DNA of 23,120 bases, taken from IMG/VR virus record IMGVR_UViG_3300008107_000828, positions 1-23,120 of that record; one strand, given 5' to 3'. A program made the position numbers and the translations under genes. Shown in pieces: positions 1 to 8,800 of this stretch (its first letter is position 1; each line of letters opens with the position of its first letter). Source of the DNA: a virus. The notes under the pieces are model-generated. The model worked only from the letters and a program-made list of their open reading frames with translations. It was not told the DNA's origin and did not search any database.

Positions 1-108
1 GATAACGAAGAACGTGCTGATAAATATCAAGTAACTTCTCGTTTCGGTTTTGGTGCCCAACGTGTTGATACACTTGGTGTTATTTTAACTAGCGGTTCTA
101 CATACTAA
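1..108 (+). CDS. Probable major capsid protein, C-terminal end only
   Basis: Only the last 35 codons are in the window; the frame is open at the left edge and stops with TAA at 106-108. The residues include SRFGFGAQRVDTLGVIL, a C-terminal pattern I associate with coat proteins of podoviruses. The position fits: a decoration-like protein follows after 10 bases, then head-tail connector and tail genes, as in T7, where gene 10 precedes genes 11 and 12. The fragment is too short for a firm assignment; another head protein is possible. Confidence 0.55.
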   Translation, partial: DNEERADKYQVTSRFGFGAQRVDTLGVILTSGSTY

Positions 109-118
109 GGAGAATAAC

Positions 119-610
119 ATGGGTTTTGAAATCGACGGTAAAAGAGGCGTAGCTAATTACTACGGTGTTCGTACTACAAACGGTAAGTTTGGTGGTCAAC
201 AATCAACAAAGAACGGTATTATCAAGTCAGCTGTATGGGATTTTGATTACAATGATCTTCCTTCACAAGGAAGTAATGGTCTTCAACTTTCTATCCCAGC
301 TAACGCAACTATCGTTTCAGCTAAATTATATGTTGACGTAGCATTTACTTCAACATCTACTACTACTGATTTAGACGTAGGTCTCTATCAAGCTGGTGGT
401 ACTGTAATTGATGCTGATGGTCTAATTACTGTATCTGAGGCAACTCAAACAGCAATTGGTACTGCTGGTAACGTAGTTACTGGTGCAGGTGCTCTAGTTG
501 GTAAAACAATTGGTGCTGCAGCTGGTGAATTAAAAGTTACTCCTTCAGTTGATGACTTAACAGCTGGTGCTGGTCGCATCGTTGTTGAGTATATCTACAA
601 CAAGGACTAA
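119..610 (+). CDS. Virion structural protein, decoration-like (function unproven)
   Basis: This 163-aa protein starts at an ATG preceded by AAGGAG at good spacing. It is rich in Gly, Ala, Thr, Ser and Val with few charged residues, consistent with a beta-sandwich capsid surface protein. The N-terminus (KRGVANYYGVRTTNGKFGGQ) and C-terminus (DDLTAGAGRIVVEYI) match a conserved pattern I recall from proteins encoded right after the coat gene in marine podoviruses. No signal peptide, membrane segment or catalytic motif is visible. The closeness to the capsid gene suggests high co-expression as a head component. The decoration or cement role is inferred from location and composition only. Confidence 0.6.
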   Translation: MGFEIDGKRGVANYYGVRTTNGKFGGQQSTKNGIIKSAVWDFDYNDLPSQGSNGLQLSIPANATIVSAKLYVDVAFTSTSTTTDLDVGLYQAGGTVIDADGLITVSEATQTAIGTAGNVVTGAGALVGKTIGAAAGELKVTPSVDDLTAGAGRIVVEYIYNKD

Positions 611-626
611 GTAATAAACTGGGTAT

Positions 627-660
627 GGCCTTTACATTAGTAAGGGCCCTCCCTTTCTTT
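627..660 (+). terminator. Hairpin with pyrimidine-rich tail, possible intrinsic terminator
   Basis: In the 62-base gap after the decoration-like gene, GGCCTTTA (627-634) and TAAGGGCC (641-648) form an 8-bp stem with one G-T wobble and a 6-base loop. CTCCCTTTCTTT follows, so the tail is rich in T but interrupted by C. T7 has its main late terminator just after the capsid gene, so a partial terminator here would raise capsid output over tail genes. The imperfect tail makes partial read-through likely. Confidence 0.5.
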
Positions 661-672
661 AAGGAATTCTAA

Positions 673-1242
673 ATGACTATTCAACATAAACTAATTGCAG
701 ACGCAGACTTACATGAACCAAAAGGCATAGCTTCTGCCGTATCAGGCAAAGTTTATGTATCCAATGGAACAGGATCAGGATCTTGGGTATATCCATCTGG
801 TAAAGTGCACGGAGAAATCTATATAGATGCTGGAGCAACTGCCCAGACTCTTAGTGCAGGGTCAGCATATGCTAAATTAAATCCAGGAACAGAGTGGACA
901 TCTGGTATTTCCAGTGTTCTTACTCTTACTCCTGCAAGTGGTACAATTACTCTTTCCGAAGCAGGAGATTATTTAGTTAACTTTTGGGCTCAGTTTACTT
1001 GTGCAGCTTTAGCATCAGGTACTTTATATAACTTTAAATATAATCTTGATGGTACAAGTAGTGGTAGAACATTAACTGTTTCTAAATTTAGTAACGGTGC
1101 TGATAAATTACATATTTCAGCTATGGGATTAGTAACCGCTACTGCTGGGCAACTTTTATCTATGTATGTTGCAGGGGATGCTACATCATCTGGTACAGCT
1201 ATAACAGTTCTTGAAGCTGGTTTAACAGCAGTTAAACTCTAG
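673..1242 (+). CDS. Fiber-like virion protein with C1q/TNF-like beta-sandwich
   Basis: The 189-aa product starts at ATG 673 after AAGGA with 8-base spacing. Residues 5-40 (HKLIADADLHEPKGIASAVS, then KVYVSNGTGSGSW) match a short N-terminal module I recall from many phage fiber or head-fiber proteins, probably a virion anchor. Residues about 45-189 look like one compact beta domain: GEIYIDAGATAQTL, LSEAGDYLVNFWAQFTC, LYNFKYNLDG and a hydrophobic C-terminal strand, the pattern of C1q/TNF-like trimeric jelly rolls. It lies between the capsid and adaptor genes. Surface display or receptor contact is likely, but whether it sits on head or tail cannot be told from sequence. Confidence 0.55.
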   Translation: MTIQHKLIADADLHEPKGIASAVSGKVYVSNGTGSGSWVYPSGKVHGEIYIDAGATAQTLSAGSAYAKLNPGTEWTSGISSVLTLTPASGTITLSEAGDYLVNFWAQFTCAALASGTLYNFKYNLDGTSSGRTLTVSKFSNGADKLHISAMGLVTATAGQLLSMYVAGDATSSGTAITVLEAGLTAVKL

Positions 1243-1250
1243 GAATAATC

Positions 1251-2021
1251 ATGGCTAAAATGACGCTACTCAATATGGTACAAGATATCTTATCTGACAT
1301 GAATTCAGATGAGGTCAACTCCATTAACGATAGTACTGAAGCTCTTCAAGTAGCACAGATTATTAAAACATCTTATTACAATATCATTGATGGTAAAGAC
1401 TATCCTTGGTTAAAAGAGCTATTCCAGTTAGATGGTAATGGTACAGCAACTAAACCTACTCATATGGCAATGCCAGAAACAATTATTGATCTAGAGTGGA
1501 TTAAGTATGATTGTAAAAAAGATGGAGAAACTCGTAATCGATATAATACTATTGAGTATAAAACTCCTGAAGACTTCTTAGATATTACTTATAAACGCTT
1601 AAGTACTGACTCTAATATTACTGTTGTTACTGACGCTACTAGTGTTAAGTTAAACATTTATAATGATCGTGCTCCACAATACTTTACTTCATTTGATGAT
1701 AATACACTCGTATTTGACGCATATGACTCTGATGTAGAGTCTACTCTTATGACTTCTAAAACTCAATGTTTTGGTAAACGATCAGTAGCATTTACTCTTA
1801 ATGATTCCTTTACTCCTGACTTACCAGTTCAAATGTTTAGTTATCTTCTTAATGAAGCTAAATCTACTTCATTCTTAGTATTAAAACAAATGCCTAATCC
1901 TAAGGCAGAACAGATTGCTATGTCTCAAAAGCGTAAGATGAGTCAAGAATCATGGAAAATTCAGAATGGTATTACCTATCCTAATTATGGACGTAAACAA
2001 AACTCAACAGGACGTTACTAA
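1251..2021 (+). CDS. Head-tail adaptor / tail tubular protein A-like (T7 gp11-like)
   Basis: The 256-aa protein starts after AGGA with 7-base spacing. The N-terminal helical part (LLNMVQDILSDMNSDEVNSI, then STEALQVAQIIKTSYYNII) is the pattern of the gp11-type adaptor ring that docks between portal and nozzle. The middle (residues about 90-185) is beta-rich and the C-terminal third helical (FSYLLNEAKSTSFLVLKQMPNPKAEQ). Position supports the call: after the capsid genes and a few small genes before the 752-aa nozzle-like gene, the gp11-gp12 order of T7. The stop overlaps the next start as TAATG. Size is a little above T7 gp11 (196 aa). Confidence 0.75.
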   Translation: MAKMTLLNMVQDILSDMNSDEVNSINDSTEALQVAQIIKTSYYNIIDGKDYPWLKELFQLDGNGTATKPTHMAMPETIIDLEWIKYDCKKDGETRNRYNTIEYKTPEDFLDITYKRLSTDSNITVVTDATSVKLNIYNDRAPQYFTSFDDNTLVFDAYDSDVESTLMTSKTQCFGKRSVAFTLNDSFTPDLPVQMFSYLLNEAKSTSFLVLKQMPNPKAEQIAMSQKRKMSQESWKIQNGITYPNYGRKQNSTGRY

Positions 2022-2167
2022 TGTCAATGCTTACTAGTAATACTCCAGCATTTATTAACGCTGAACAATATGGAAAGAAAGGAAAAAAGAATGGCAGAAA
2101 AGTGGATTCAAAAGGCAATAAAAAAGCCAGGAGCATTAAGAAAGTCCCTAGGGGTAAAAGAGGGTAA
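2021..2167 (+). CDS. Very basic 48-aa protein, overlapping the next gene
   Basis: This ORF starts at the ATG inside TAATG, sharing one base with the adaptor stop, a junction used repeatedly in this block. It reads MSMLTSNTPAFINAEQYGKK and continues as an almost purely Lys/Arg/Gly tail ending PRGKRG. It overlaps the following 60-aa gene by 77 bases in another frame. Small Lys-rich proteins are common between the two tail-tube genes in related podoviruses, so a DNA-binding or packaged role is possible. Caution: the purine-rich DNA here gives Lys and Arg in every forward frame, so part of the basic character could be incidental. Confidence 0.5.
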   Translation: MSMLTSNTPAFINAEQYGKKGKKNGRKVDSKGNKKARSIKKVPRGKRG

Positions 2168-2273
2168 AACAATTCCAGCAGGTATGTTAGCCAAAGCTGC
2201 TAAGAAACCTGGTAAAATGGGTCAACGTGCACGTCTTGCACAAACTTTAAAGAAAATGAATAAGGGTAAATAA
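2091..2273 (+). CDS. Conserved basic 60-aa phage protein (KWIQKAIKKPGALRK type)
   Basis: The preferred start is the ATG at 2091, with AAGGA 8 bases upstream; the frame also has an ATG at 2070 with a poorer site. The product begins MAEKWIQKAIKKPGALRK and ends TLKKMNKGK, with about one third Lys or Arg and predicted helices. The KWIQKAIKKPGALR motif recurs in small proteins of many tailed phages; I know of no assigned function. Its place between connector and nozzle genes suggests a virion or assembly role. Its first part overlaps the 48-aa basic ORF in another frame. Confidence 0.7.
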   Translation: MAEKWIQKAIKKPGALRKSLGVKEGKTIPAGMLAKAAKKPGKMGQRARLAQTLKKMNKGK

Positions 2274-2274
2274 T

Positions 2275-2553
2275 ATGTCTACTATGCCAATCCAAAAGAA
2301 AAAAAAGCTACCTCCTGGTAGTATTGTTCCTGATACAGATGATGTTCCTGCAGAAGTTGTTCAAAGAATGAAGGATGAGAAAGAAACTGAAAAGTATCTT
2401 AAAGCTAATCCAGATGTAGCTCCTGCACCCTCAGCATATAAGAATAATGATGAGTATCTAAAAGAGAATGAAGCTAATAAAGAACGTATGAAACGTTCAA
2501 TGCGTTACTCAGAAACTCTTAAAGAACTTGAAAACCCAAAGAAAAAGAAATAA
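2275..2553 (+). CDS. Small charged protein of unknown function
   Basis: The 92-aa product starts one base after the preceding stop. It is highly charged and probably poorly ordered: a Lys run near the N-terminus (QKKKKLPPG), an acidic stretch (PDTDDVPAEVV), then Lys/Glu-rich helix-forming sequence with EKYLKANPD and DEYLKENEANKE, and a KKKK end. There is no membrane segment or catalytic motif. Its stop overlaps the next start by one base (TAATG), so it belongs to the translationally coupled late run. I do not recognise a family. Confidence 0.65.
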   Translation: MSTMPIQKKKKLPPGSIVPDTDDVPAEVVQRMKDEKETEKYLKANPDVAPAPSAYKNNDEYLKENEANKERMKRSMRYSETLKELENPKKKK

Positions 2554-2765
2554 TGACTACATATAAAACACCTAATGGTAAAGAAATACAGATCTATAGA
2601 GATAAAGTATCTGCTCAATATAAGATTCAGTTTACTTCAGGAGGAGAATTACCTGAGGAGTTAACTGGTATTTTTACTAATGAGACTTTTGCTACTACAG
2701 CAATTAATAAGTATTTAGAAAAACAAGAAACTAAAAAGACTAAAGCTGAATCTAAGGAAGATTAA
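2553..2765 (+). CDS. Small hypothetical protein
   Basis: The 70-aa product is linked to both neighbours by TAATG one-base overlaps, which argues that it is real. Residues 1-52 look like a small beta-beta-alpha unit (YKTPNGKEIQIYRDK, YKIQFTSGGELPEELTGIF, then an AINKYLEK helix). The C-terminus is a charged tail (KKTKAESKED). No known domain is recognised. It sits directly before the nozzle gene, so a tail assembly or virion role is possible but unproven. Confidence 0.65.
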   Translation: MTTYKTPNGKEIQIYRDKVSAQYKIQFTSGGELPEELTGIFTNETFATTAINKYLEKQETKKTKAESKED

Positions 2766-5023
2766 TGGCTAAAGGTACCGAGAAGCTCTATAGGACATTT
2801 GTTAAGGGGATCGTTACTGAAGCCTCTCCTTTAACTTATCCTGAAAATGCTTCTATAGATGAAGATAACTTTGTATTAAATAGAGATGGTTCTAGATCTA
2901 GACGTTTAGGTGTAGACTATGAACTTGACTACTATTTAAAAGCTACAGGATTAGGCTCATCTACTATTACTACAGGAAAGCAGTCATTCCATAGGTGGGA
3001 ATCCCCTGGTGGAGATACTTCTGTTTCTATTGGAGTTATTCGTATTGCTGATAGACTTTGGTTTATTGACTTACTTACAACTAATCCTAGTAACAACTTC
3101 CTTAATAGTGGTAATTATATTACGCTTACAGGTTTAAACAAAGCGGATATTGATACTGCCGTAATTAATAATAGTTTAATTGTTTCTTCTTCTGATCTAG
3201 ATGCTCCGATTCTTCTTACCTATAATGTTACTGCTCAAACAATTTCTCAACAAGAAATTACTCTTAAAGTTAGAGATATCTGGGGAGTAGATGATGGTTT
3301 AGAGTTAACTGAAAGACCTTCTTCTTTAAGTGATACTCATAAGTACAACCTTAGAAATCAAGGTTGGAGTTCTAACATAACTAATGATAATGATACTAAA
3401 GATGCTTTACCTTATCTTTTTGCAGGAAAATCCTATTATCCAAGTAACTCTGACTTATGGACTTTAGGTAAAGAAACAAATATAAGTTCTTCAGATTATG
3501 ATAAATTTGATAGAAATTTATTTGATCGTTCTGCTGTTTATACTGGATTAGCTCCTAAAGGTTCTTTTATTATAGATGCTTTTACTAGAGGAAACTCTAG
3601 AATGACATCATCCGATGTTACTACAGGATTACCTACTGATCAAGAATCTGGTAATATTAGTACTGTAGCTGCTTATGCAGGTCGTATATTTTACTCAGGT
3701 GTTACTTCTAGTGTATTAGATCCTGATGGTAGATCTCCTAATTATAGTGGATATGTATTTTTTAGTCAAGTTATTACTGAAAATTCTAAACTAGGTTTTT
3801 GTTACCAAGATGCAGATCCAACTAATCCAGATATTAGTGATCTAATAGATACAGATGGAGGTACTATACAGATTCCAGAGTGCTCTAGAATTGTTAAAAT
3901 TATTCCATCAAGAACTTCTTTACTTGTATTTGCAGAAAATGGTGTATGGGAAATCTTTGGAGATACTAATGGATTCGTAGCTACTTCCTTTCAAGTGAGT
4001 AAGATTACTACCTTTGGTACAAGTAATGCAAAATCAGTTGTAAATGCAGGTGGTAACTTTGTATACTGGGCAAAAGCAGGTATAGTTTTACTAAAACAAG
4101 ATGATGTATCTGGTAGATATATTGCTCAAAACTTATCACTAACAACTATTCAAACTCTCTACTTAGGTATTTCTGAATTAGGTAAACAATACTGTAAAGG
4201 ATTCTTTGATGAAAGAGAAAATAGAATTCGTTGGTTATATAATAGTACTGATACTTATAGTACAGAAAATTCTATTAATAGATATAATAGAGAACTAATA
4301 TATGATATTACTTTAGGATCTTTTTATACTAATACTATATCAAATTTAGTAAGTAATTCACCTTATGTAGTAGACTATATAGATATTCCTGGATACTCTG
4401 TAGCAACTGCAGATACTGAAGTTGTTGTAGGTAGTGATACTGTTATTATTACCTCTGGTACTCCTGTAGTTATTACTGAAGCACAAGTACAAAATAGAAC
4501 ATCACAATTTAGTTTTTTAACAATGAATGGTACTTCTTTTACTTTATCTAAATATAGAAATACTACATTTTATGACTGGGTTACTGCTAGTGGTAGTATT
4601 GGAATAAACTACTCTAGTTACTTAGTGACTGGTTACGAGTTATTTCAGGATCTTCTTAGAGAAAAAACAGTGCCTTATATTTTCTTTTACTTTAGACGTA
4701 CAGAAAATGGATTTGAAACAGATGGTAGTGGTAATCTAATTTATACGGATCCTTCTGCATGTTTAGTACAATCTCAATGGAGTTGGGCTAACTCTGCTGC
4801 TAGTGGTAAATGGGGTACTCAGTTTCAAGCTTATAGACTTTTAAGAAATTATATCCCTACAGGTGCTGAAGATGAATTTGATTATGGTGAATCTGTTATT
4901 GTAACTAAAAACAAACTAAGAGGTTCTGGTAAATGTTTAAGTCTTAAGTTTAACTCAGAAGCGGGTAAAGATATTAAAATCCTTGGATGGGGTGTTACTG
5001 GAACAGCACTGAATAATCCTTAA
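2765..5023 (+). CDS. Tail nozzle / tail tubular protein B-like (T7 gp12-like)
   Basis: The 752-aa protein has the N-terminal signature of podovirus nozzle proteins: YRTFVKGIVTEASPLTYPEN, then NFVLNRDGSRSRRLGVDYE (residues about 10-55). In T7, six gp12 copies form the tail nozzle below the gp11 adaptor. The long middle is beta-rich with repeated aromatic-ended strands (IGVIRIADRLWFIDLL, SRTSLLVFAENGVWEIFG, GGNFVYWAKAGIVLL), as in the beta-propeller of this family. Length is close to T7 gp12 (794 aa). TAATG junctions at both ends couple it to its neighbours. A nozzle assignment is well supported by motif, size and order. Confidence 0.82.
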   Translation: MAKGTEKLYRTFVKGIVTEASPLTYPENASIDEDNFVLNRDGSRSRRLGVDYELDYYLKATGLGSSTITTGKQSFHRWESPGGDTSVSIGVIRIADRLWFIDLLTTNPSNNFLNSGNYITLTGLNKADIDTAVINNSLIVSSSDLDAPILLTYNVTAQTISQQEITLKVRDIWGVDDGLELTERPSSLSDTHKYNLRNQGWSSNITNDNDTKDALPYLFAGKSYYPSNSDLWTLGKETNISSSDYDKFDRNLFDRSAVYTGLAPKGSFIIDAFTRGNSRMTSSDVTTGLPTDQESGNISTVAAYAGRIFYSGVTSSVLDPDGRSPNYSGYVFFSQVITENSKLGFCYQDADPTNPDISDLIDTDGGTIQIPECSRIVKIIPSRTSLLVFAENGVWEIFGDTNGFVATSFQVSKITTFGTSNAKSVVNAGGNFVYWAKAGIVLLKQDDVSGRYIAQNLSLTTIQTLYLGISELGKQYCKGFFDERENRIRWLYNSTDTYSTENSINRYNRELIYDITLGSFYTNTISNLVSNSPYVVDYIDIPGYSVATADTEVVVGSDTVIITSGTPVVITEAQVQNRTSQFSFLTMNGTSFTLSKYRNTTFYDWVTASGSIGINYSSYLVTGYELFQDLLREKTVPYIFFYFRRTENGFETDGSGNLIYTDPSACLVQSQWSWANSAASGKWGTQFQAYRLLRNYIPTGAEDEFDYGESVIVTKNKLRGSGKCLSLKFNSEAGKDIKILGWGVTGTALNNP

Positions 5024-5349
5024 TGTTTAGAAATAGAATGGAGATACTCTACGAAGAACAAGGTAGAGGGTATGTTGGATTAAGTTTTGAACCTTTTTTG
5101 AATCAATGGGTTCTACATGTTAAATTTGAACCTAGTTTCTGGACAGAGGTTTATACAATGATTAAGTACTGTTTAAATGTATTTGAAAGTATTTTAAATG
5201 AGTTAAGAAGTAGAGGTATTACAGAAGTATTAGCCCTTTGTGGTACTGAAAAAGAAGCAAAGTTTGATAGAATTTTTGGATTTAAAGACACAGGTTTAAT
5301 GGCAGTTACGCAAGAAGGTTACAAATATATATTAAAACTCGAGGTATAA
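5023..5349 (+). CDS. GNAT-like small virion-associated protein (T7 gp13 position)
   Basis: The 108-aa product has the layout of a small acetyltransferase-like fold: an early beta strand (YVGLSFEPFLNQWVLHVKFE), a long helix, then LRSRGITEVLALCGTEKEAKF followed by the IFGFKDTGL segment typical of GNAT proteins. T7 gp13, encoded right after the nozzle gene, belongs to DUF2833, a remote GNAT relative needed for core assembly; this gene has the same place. A canonical acetyl-CoA loop (R/QxxGxG/A) is not evident, so catalysis is doubtful. It starts by a TAATG overlap. Confidence 0.6.
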   Translation: MFRNRMEILYEEQGRGYVGLSFEPFLNQWVLHVKFEPSFWTEVYTMIKYCLNVFESILNELRSRGITEVLALCGTEKEAKFDRIFGFKDTGLMAVTQEGYKYILKLEV

Positions 5350-5350
5350 T

Positions 5351-5851
5351 ATGAAACATAAAAATGTAAGAAAAGTAGGTTATGGCCCAGTATTTTCAGC
5401 TGTAAGTGCTATAGTTGGTGTTGCTAGTTTCTTTAAACAACAAGAAGCAGCAGACGATGCAGCAGAAGCCCAAGAAAAACAACGTCAAATGCAAGAAAGA
5501 ATTAATTCCCGTAATGCTCAAAGACAAAGAGTTCAAGCATTAAGAGAAGAACGTATTAGCCGAGCTAGTATTCTTTCTAATGTTGCTCCTTCTGGTATAG
5601 TTGCTGGAGGTACCTCTGCAGTTATAGGAGGTGCTGGTTCAGTAACTTCTCAATTTGGATCTAATATTAGTAATATTAATACTAATTTATCAGGTGCAAC
5701 TGCTATGGGTGATGCTATGACTGACTACTATAATGCTACTGGTGCTATGCAGCAATGGTCAAGTATTGGATCTGCAGCAGGTACTATTTTTTCAAACGCT
5801 GATGCTATAGGTAGTGGTTTTACTAAATTAAAAAACTGGGCAACTAGCTAA
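5351..5851 (+). CDS. Small ejection protein (T7 gp14-like internal virion protein)
   Basis: The 166-aa product starts one base after the preceding stop with GAGGT 5 bases upstream. Residues 12-28 (FSAVSAIVGVASFFKQQ) are a membrane-compatible helix; 30-75 form an Ala/Glu/Gln/Arg coiled coil (DDAAEAQEKQRQMQERI); the rest is Gly/Ala/Ser-rich with small residues (GIVAGGTSAVIGGAGSV). This three-part pattern and the place before the giant virion protein match gp14, which enters the outer membrane during T7 DNA ejection. Sequence identity to gp14 is not expected; the call rests on architecture and order. Confidence 0.65.
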   Translation: MKHKNVRKVGYGPVFSAVSAIVGVASFFKQQEAADDAAEAQEKQRQMQERINSRNAQRQRVQALREERISRASILSNVAPSGIVAGGTSAVIGGAGSVTSQFGSNISNINTNLSGATAMGDAMTDYYNATGAMQQWSSIGSAAGTIFSNADAIGSGFTKLKNWATS

Positions 5852-8800
5852 TGTTAGAAAACTTGCAAGATCAAGTACAGACATCTCCTTTAAGAGAAGA
5901 AGAACCTATTTCAGTAACTCCTAACTATCAAGAGTTAAGTTCTGAATTAAGTCTTCCACCAATTGAAGAGGATAAAAAGTTACCACGTGCAAAAGATGCA
6001 TATGAAGATGCTTTTTATGCTGTAGGTTCTTTTAGTAATACTCCTATTGAAGATCTAAAAAAAGCTGCAGATGATCTTCTAGAAACAGGGTATTCAGATC
6101 TTGTAAGTACTGCTAAACAACGTTGGGCTACAGAACAAGACCCAGCAATTAAAAAAACTATTGAAGGTATCATAGCTGATCCTACTATTCCTAGAGATAA
6201 AAAGACTGATGTACTCTATACGTATTCTATTGGTGGTTATGTATCTACTGACTTAAAAGATAAGTATATTCAACGTACAGCTAGTGCAGTATTACCTAGC
6301 CATCTAGATGATCAGATTGCTCAAGAAAAAAACATTACAACTCTTCCAGAGAAGTTAGAGTTATCTATTAGTAAGAAACAAACTAAGGTTCTTAAAGATT
6401 TAAGTAATAGTATATCTGATACCGTTATTAAAAACTCTAAAGATATTGACTTTAAGGTACCTTCTCAAGTTTACGCTCACTCTCTTAAAAGCTTAGACCT
6501 AATGAAAGATACCATTCTAGATGGTATTAAGTTTGCTAATGGTACTTTAAAAGGCTACAAACAAAGCGGTGCTGAAGCAATAGCTCTTGAAAATTTATTA
6601 TTTGAATCTGTGCCTTGGTTAGCAGACTTTACAGGTCGAACTTTATCTCTTGGTATTCAAGCAGGACAACTTAAAAAACCTAGTTTTAAAGAAGCTGCCG
6701 ACATTGGTGGAACAATGAAGAAAGAGCTTGGTCTTGTCTATAGTCCTATTGTAGAGAGTTTTATTGAAGGTCAAACTAAATTATTTGGAGTTGAAAAAGA
6801 ATATAAAGAAAGCTCTATTAGTAAAGGTTTAGCTAAACTTGGAGAAAAGATTGATAACGCTGCTACTCTAGTTGAAAAGAAAACTAATGGTGAAGTTTCA
6901 AAAGAAGCTTTTATTTATGGTGTTGATCTATTCTCTATCTTTGCTCCTCATCTATTAGGTAAAGGCTATAACAAACTTAAGAAAGCTTATAAAGATAGAC
7001 AACCTAAAGAAGGTGAGATACTTCCTCCTGAAGATCAAGGTCCTGCTGGTCCTGGCTTAGAAAAAGGTTTAAGTGAGGCTATTGAAGGAGAATACACAAA
7101 AACTTATGACCCAGTTACTGGTCAAGAAGTAGATATTGCTAAAACTAAAGTACAAGCTCAAAGAGAAGCTAACTTAAATAAAGCAGAAACTATTGACTCA
7201 GAGACAGGTAAAGTTGTTACTTCTACCGTTGATCTAGACTTAGGAATTCCTCCGGATAGTCCTATAGATGTAACAAATCAAACTAACCCACTAATTGGTT
7301 CAGATGTTAGTATATTAGCTATTACTGATATGACAGGTCAATCTGCTGAAAGACTTGGCACTACTCGTGCTTCTATTTTCTTTAGCTCTATTCTACCTAG
7401 TTTAGAAAGAAGATCAATTGACTTAACTAATAATCCAGACTTAAGAGCGAAACTTAGAGCTCTTGAAACTGATTTACAAAGTAACCTTGATTATGCTTTA
7501 TTTGATCCTAATGCATTAGATATCTATGAATATTATGGAGATAGACTTGCTATTGATCGAGTTATTAATGAGGCTGCCCTACCCTATTTAAAACTAAATG
7601 ACTCTTTAGTTAATCAAACTAATTTCTCATTTAAAGGTTCCTTACTCTTTACTCGTAATGAACATTTCTACTTTGATACAAAAGAACAAGTCATAGATGC
7701 TTATAATAACCTAGTTAACTCCTTAGAGCATTTACCAGAGTCTGAAAGTAAAATAGCAATCTATGATAAGAAGACAGGTCAAAGATTAACCTTTGATGAG
7801 TTTGTTAAATCTAAGAAGTATGACACTAAAGATACACTAGTTCCAACAGAAGCTAATGAGTTAGCTATTGAATGGAACTTTAATAAAGAGTATGATGCTC
7901 TTGCTTCATTTATCAATGGCCTTGCTCATCACCAAGTTAAACTACACAAGGCTTTTGGTGGCTTTGATGTAACTAAACTAGCTATGTCTAAGTTTGGTTC
8001 AGAGAACCTATTCTGGACTGCTAAGTTCCCTAATTGGGTACAAAAACAATATGCAAGACAAGCAGAAAGAGCTGCCTTTGTTTCTTCTAAAGCTTTAATT
8101 ACTGCTCAGGACTTGATTGCTAAATCTAAGAATCCAGCAGAATTGAATAAACTTATTCTTGACGCTAATGATTTAGGTTTAGATTTAGTACCATTACACT
8201 CAGGTGTTAACCAAGTAACTGGTAGATTTGAACGAGGTATAAGTGATCTATTCCCAGACCTATCTGATAAACAACATAAAGCTTTGTTTGCAGAGTTAGC
8301 TCAGTGGAGAGTACTTAACAATCATTTCTATGAAACAGCTAACATAGCTGCTAGATATGACTTAGTAGATCGTGGATTTACTTCAAGTATTTATAGTAAT
8401 GGTAAGTATCTTGGTGCTGTTAAGACTGAATTCCCTCTCTTTACTGAAACACAAGAGATTCCTAAGTTTGTATACGACCTTGAGTCTAAACAAGCTGTAC
8501 CCTTTAAGAAGTATCAAGGAGAACCAGTTAAACCTGGAAACTATGATATTACTGGTAGACAATTAGTTCAACTAGAAAAACCTATAAGTAATACTATTGA
8601 GTACCAAAGCTATAATCCTGATGGTTCTTTAGGCCCTATTAAACAAGTTACTAGTATCTATAACTTTGCACTAGCAGGAACAAAGGTAATAGTAAGGGAT
8701 GCTCTACCAAATAAAGTTCTTCCTAAGATCCCTGGACATGCTCCTGTTCTAAATAAGGGTCTTTATATTGTTATGATAGAACCTAAGGAGTTAACAGTTA

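Noticed and set aside
1981-2172. 63-aa hydrophobic ORF on the - strand
   Set aside because: It is the complement of Lys-rich purine-tract coding sequence, which always yields Phe/Leu/Pro-rich antisense frames; no start signal.
8372-8566. 64-aa hydrophobic ORF inside the giant virion protein gene
   Set aside because: It begins at GTG without a ribosome binding site, and its hydrophobic content is explained by the reading of T-rich codons in a shifted frame of a well supported long gene.
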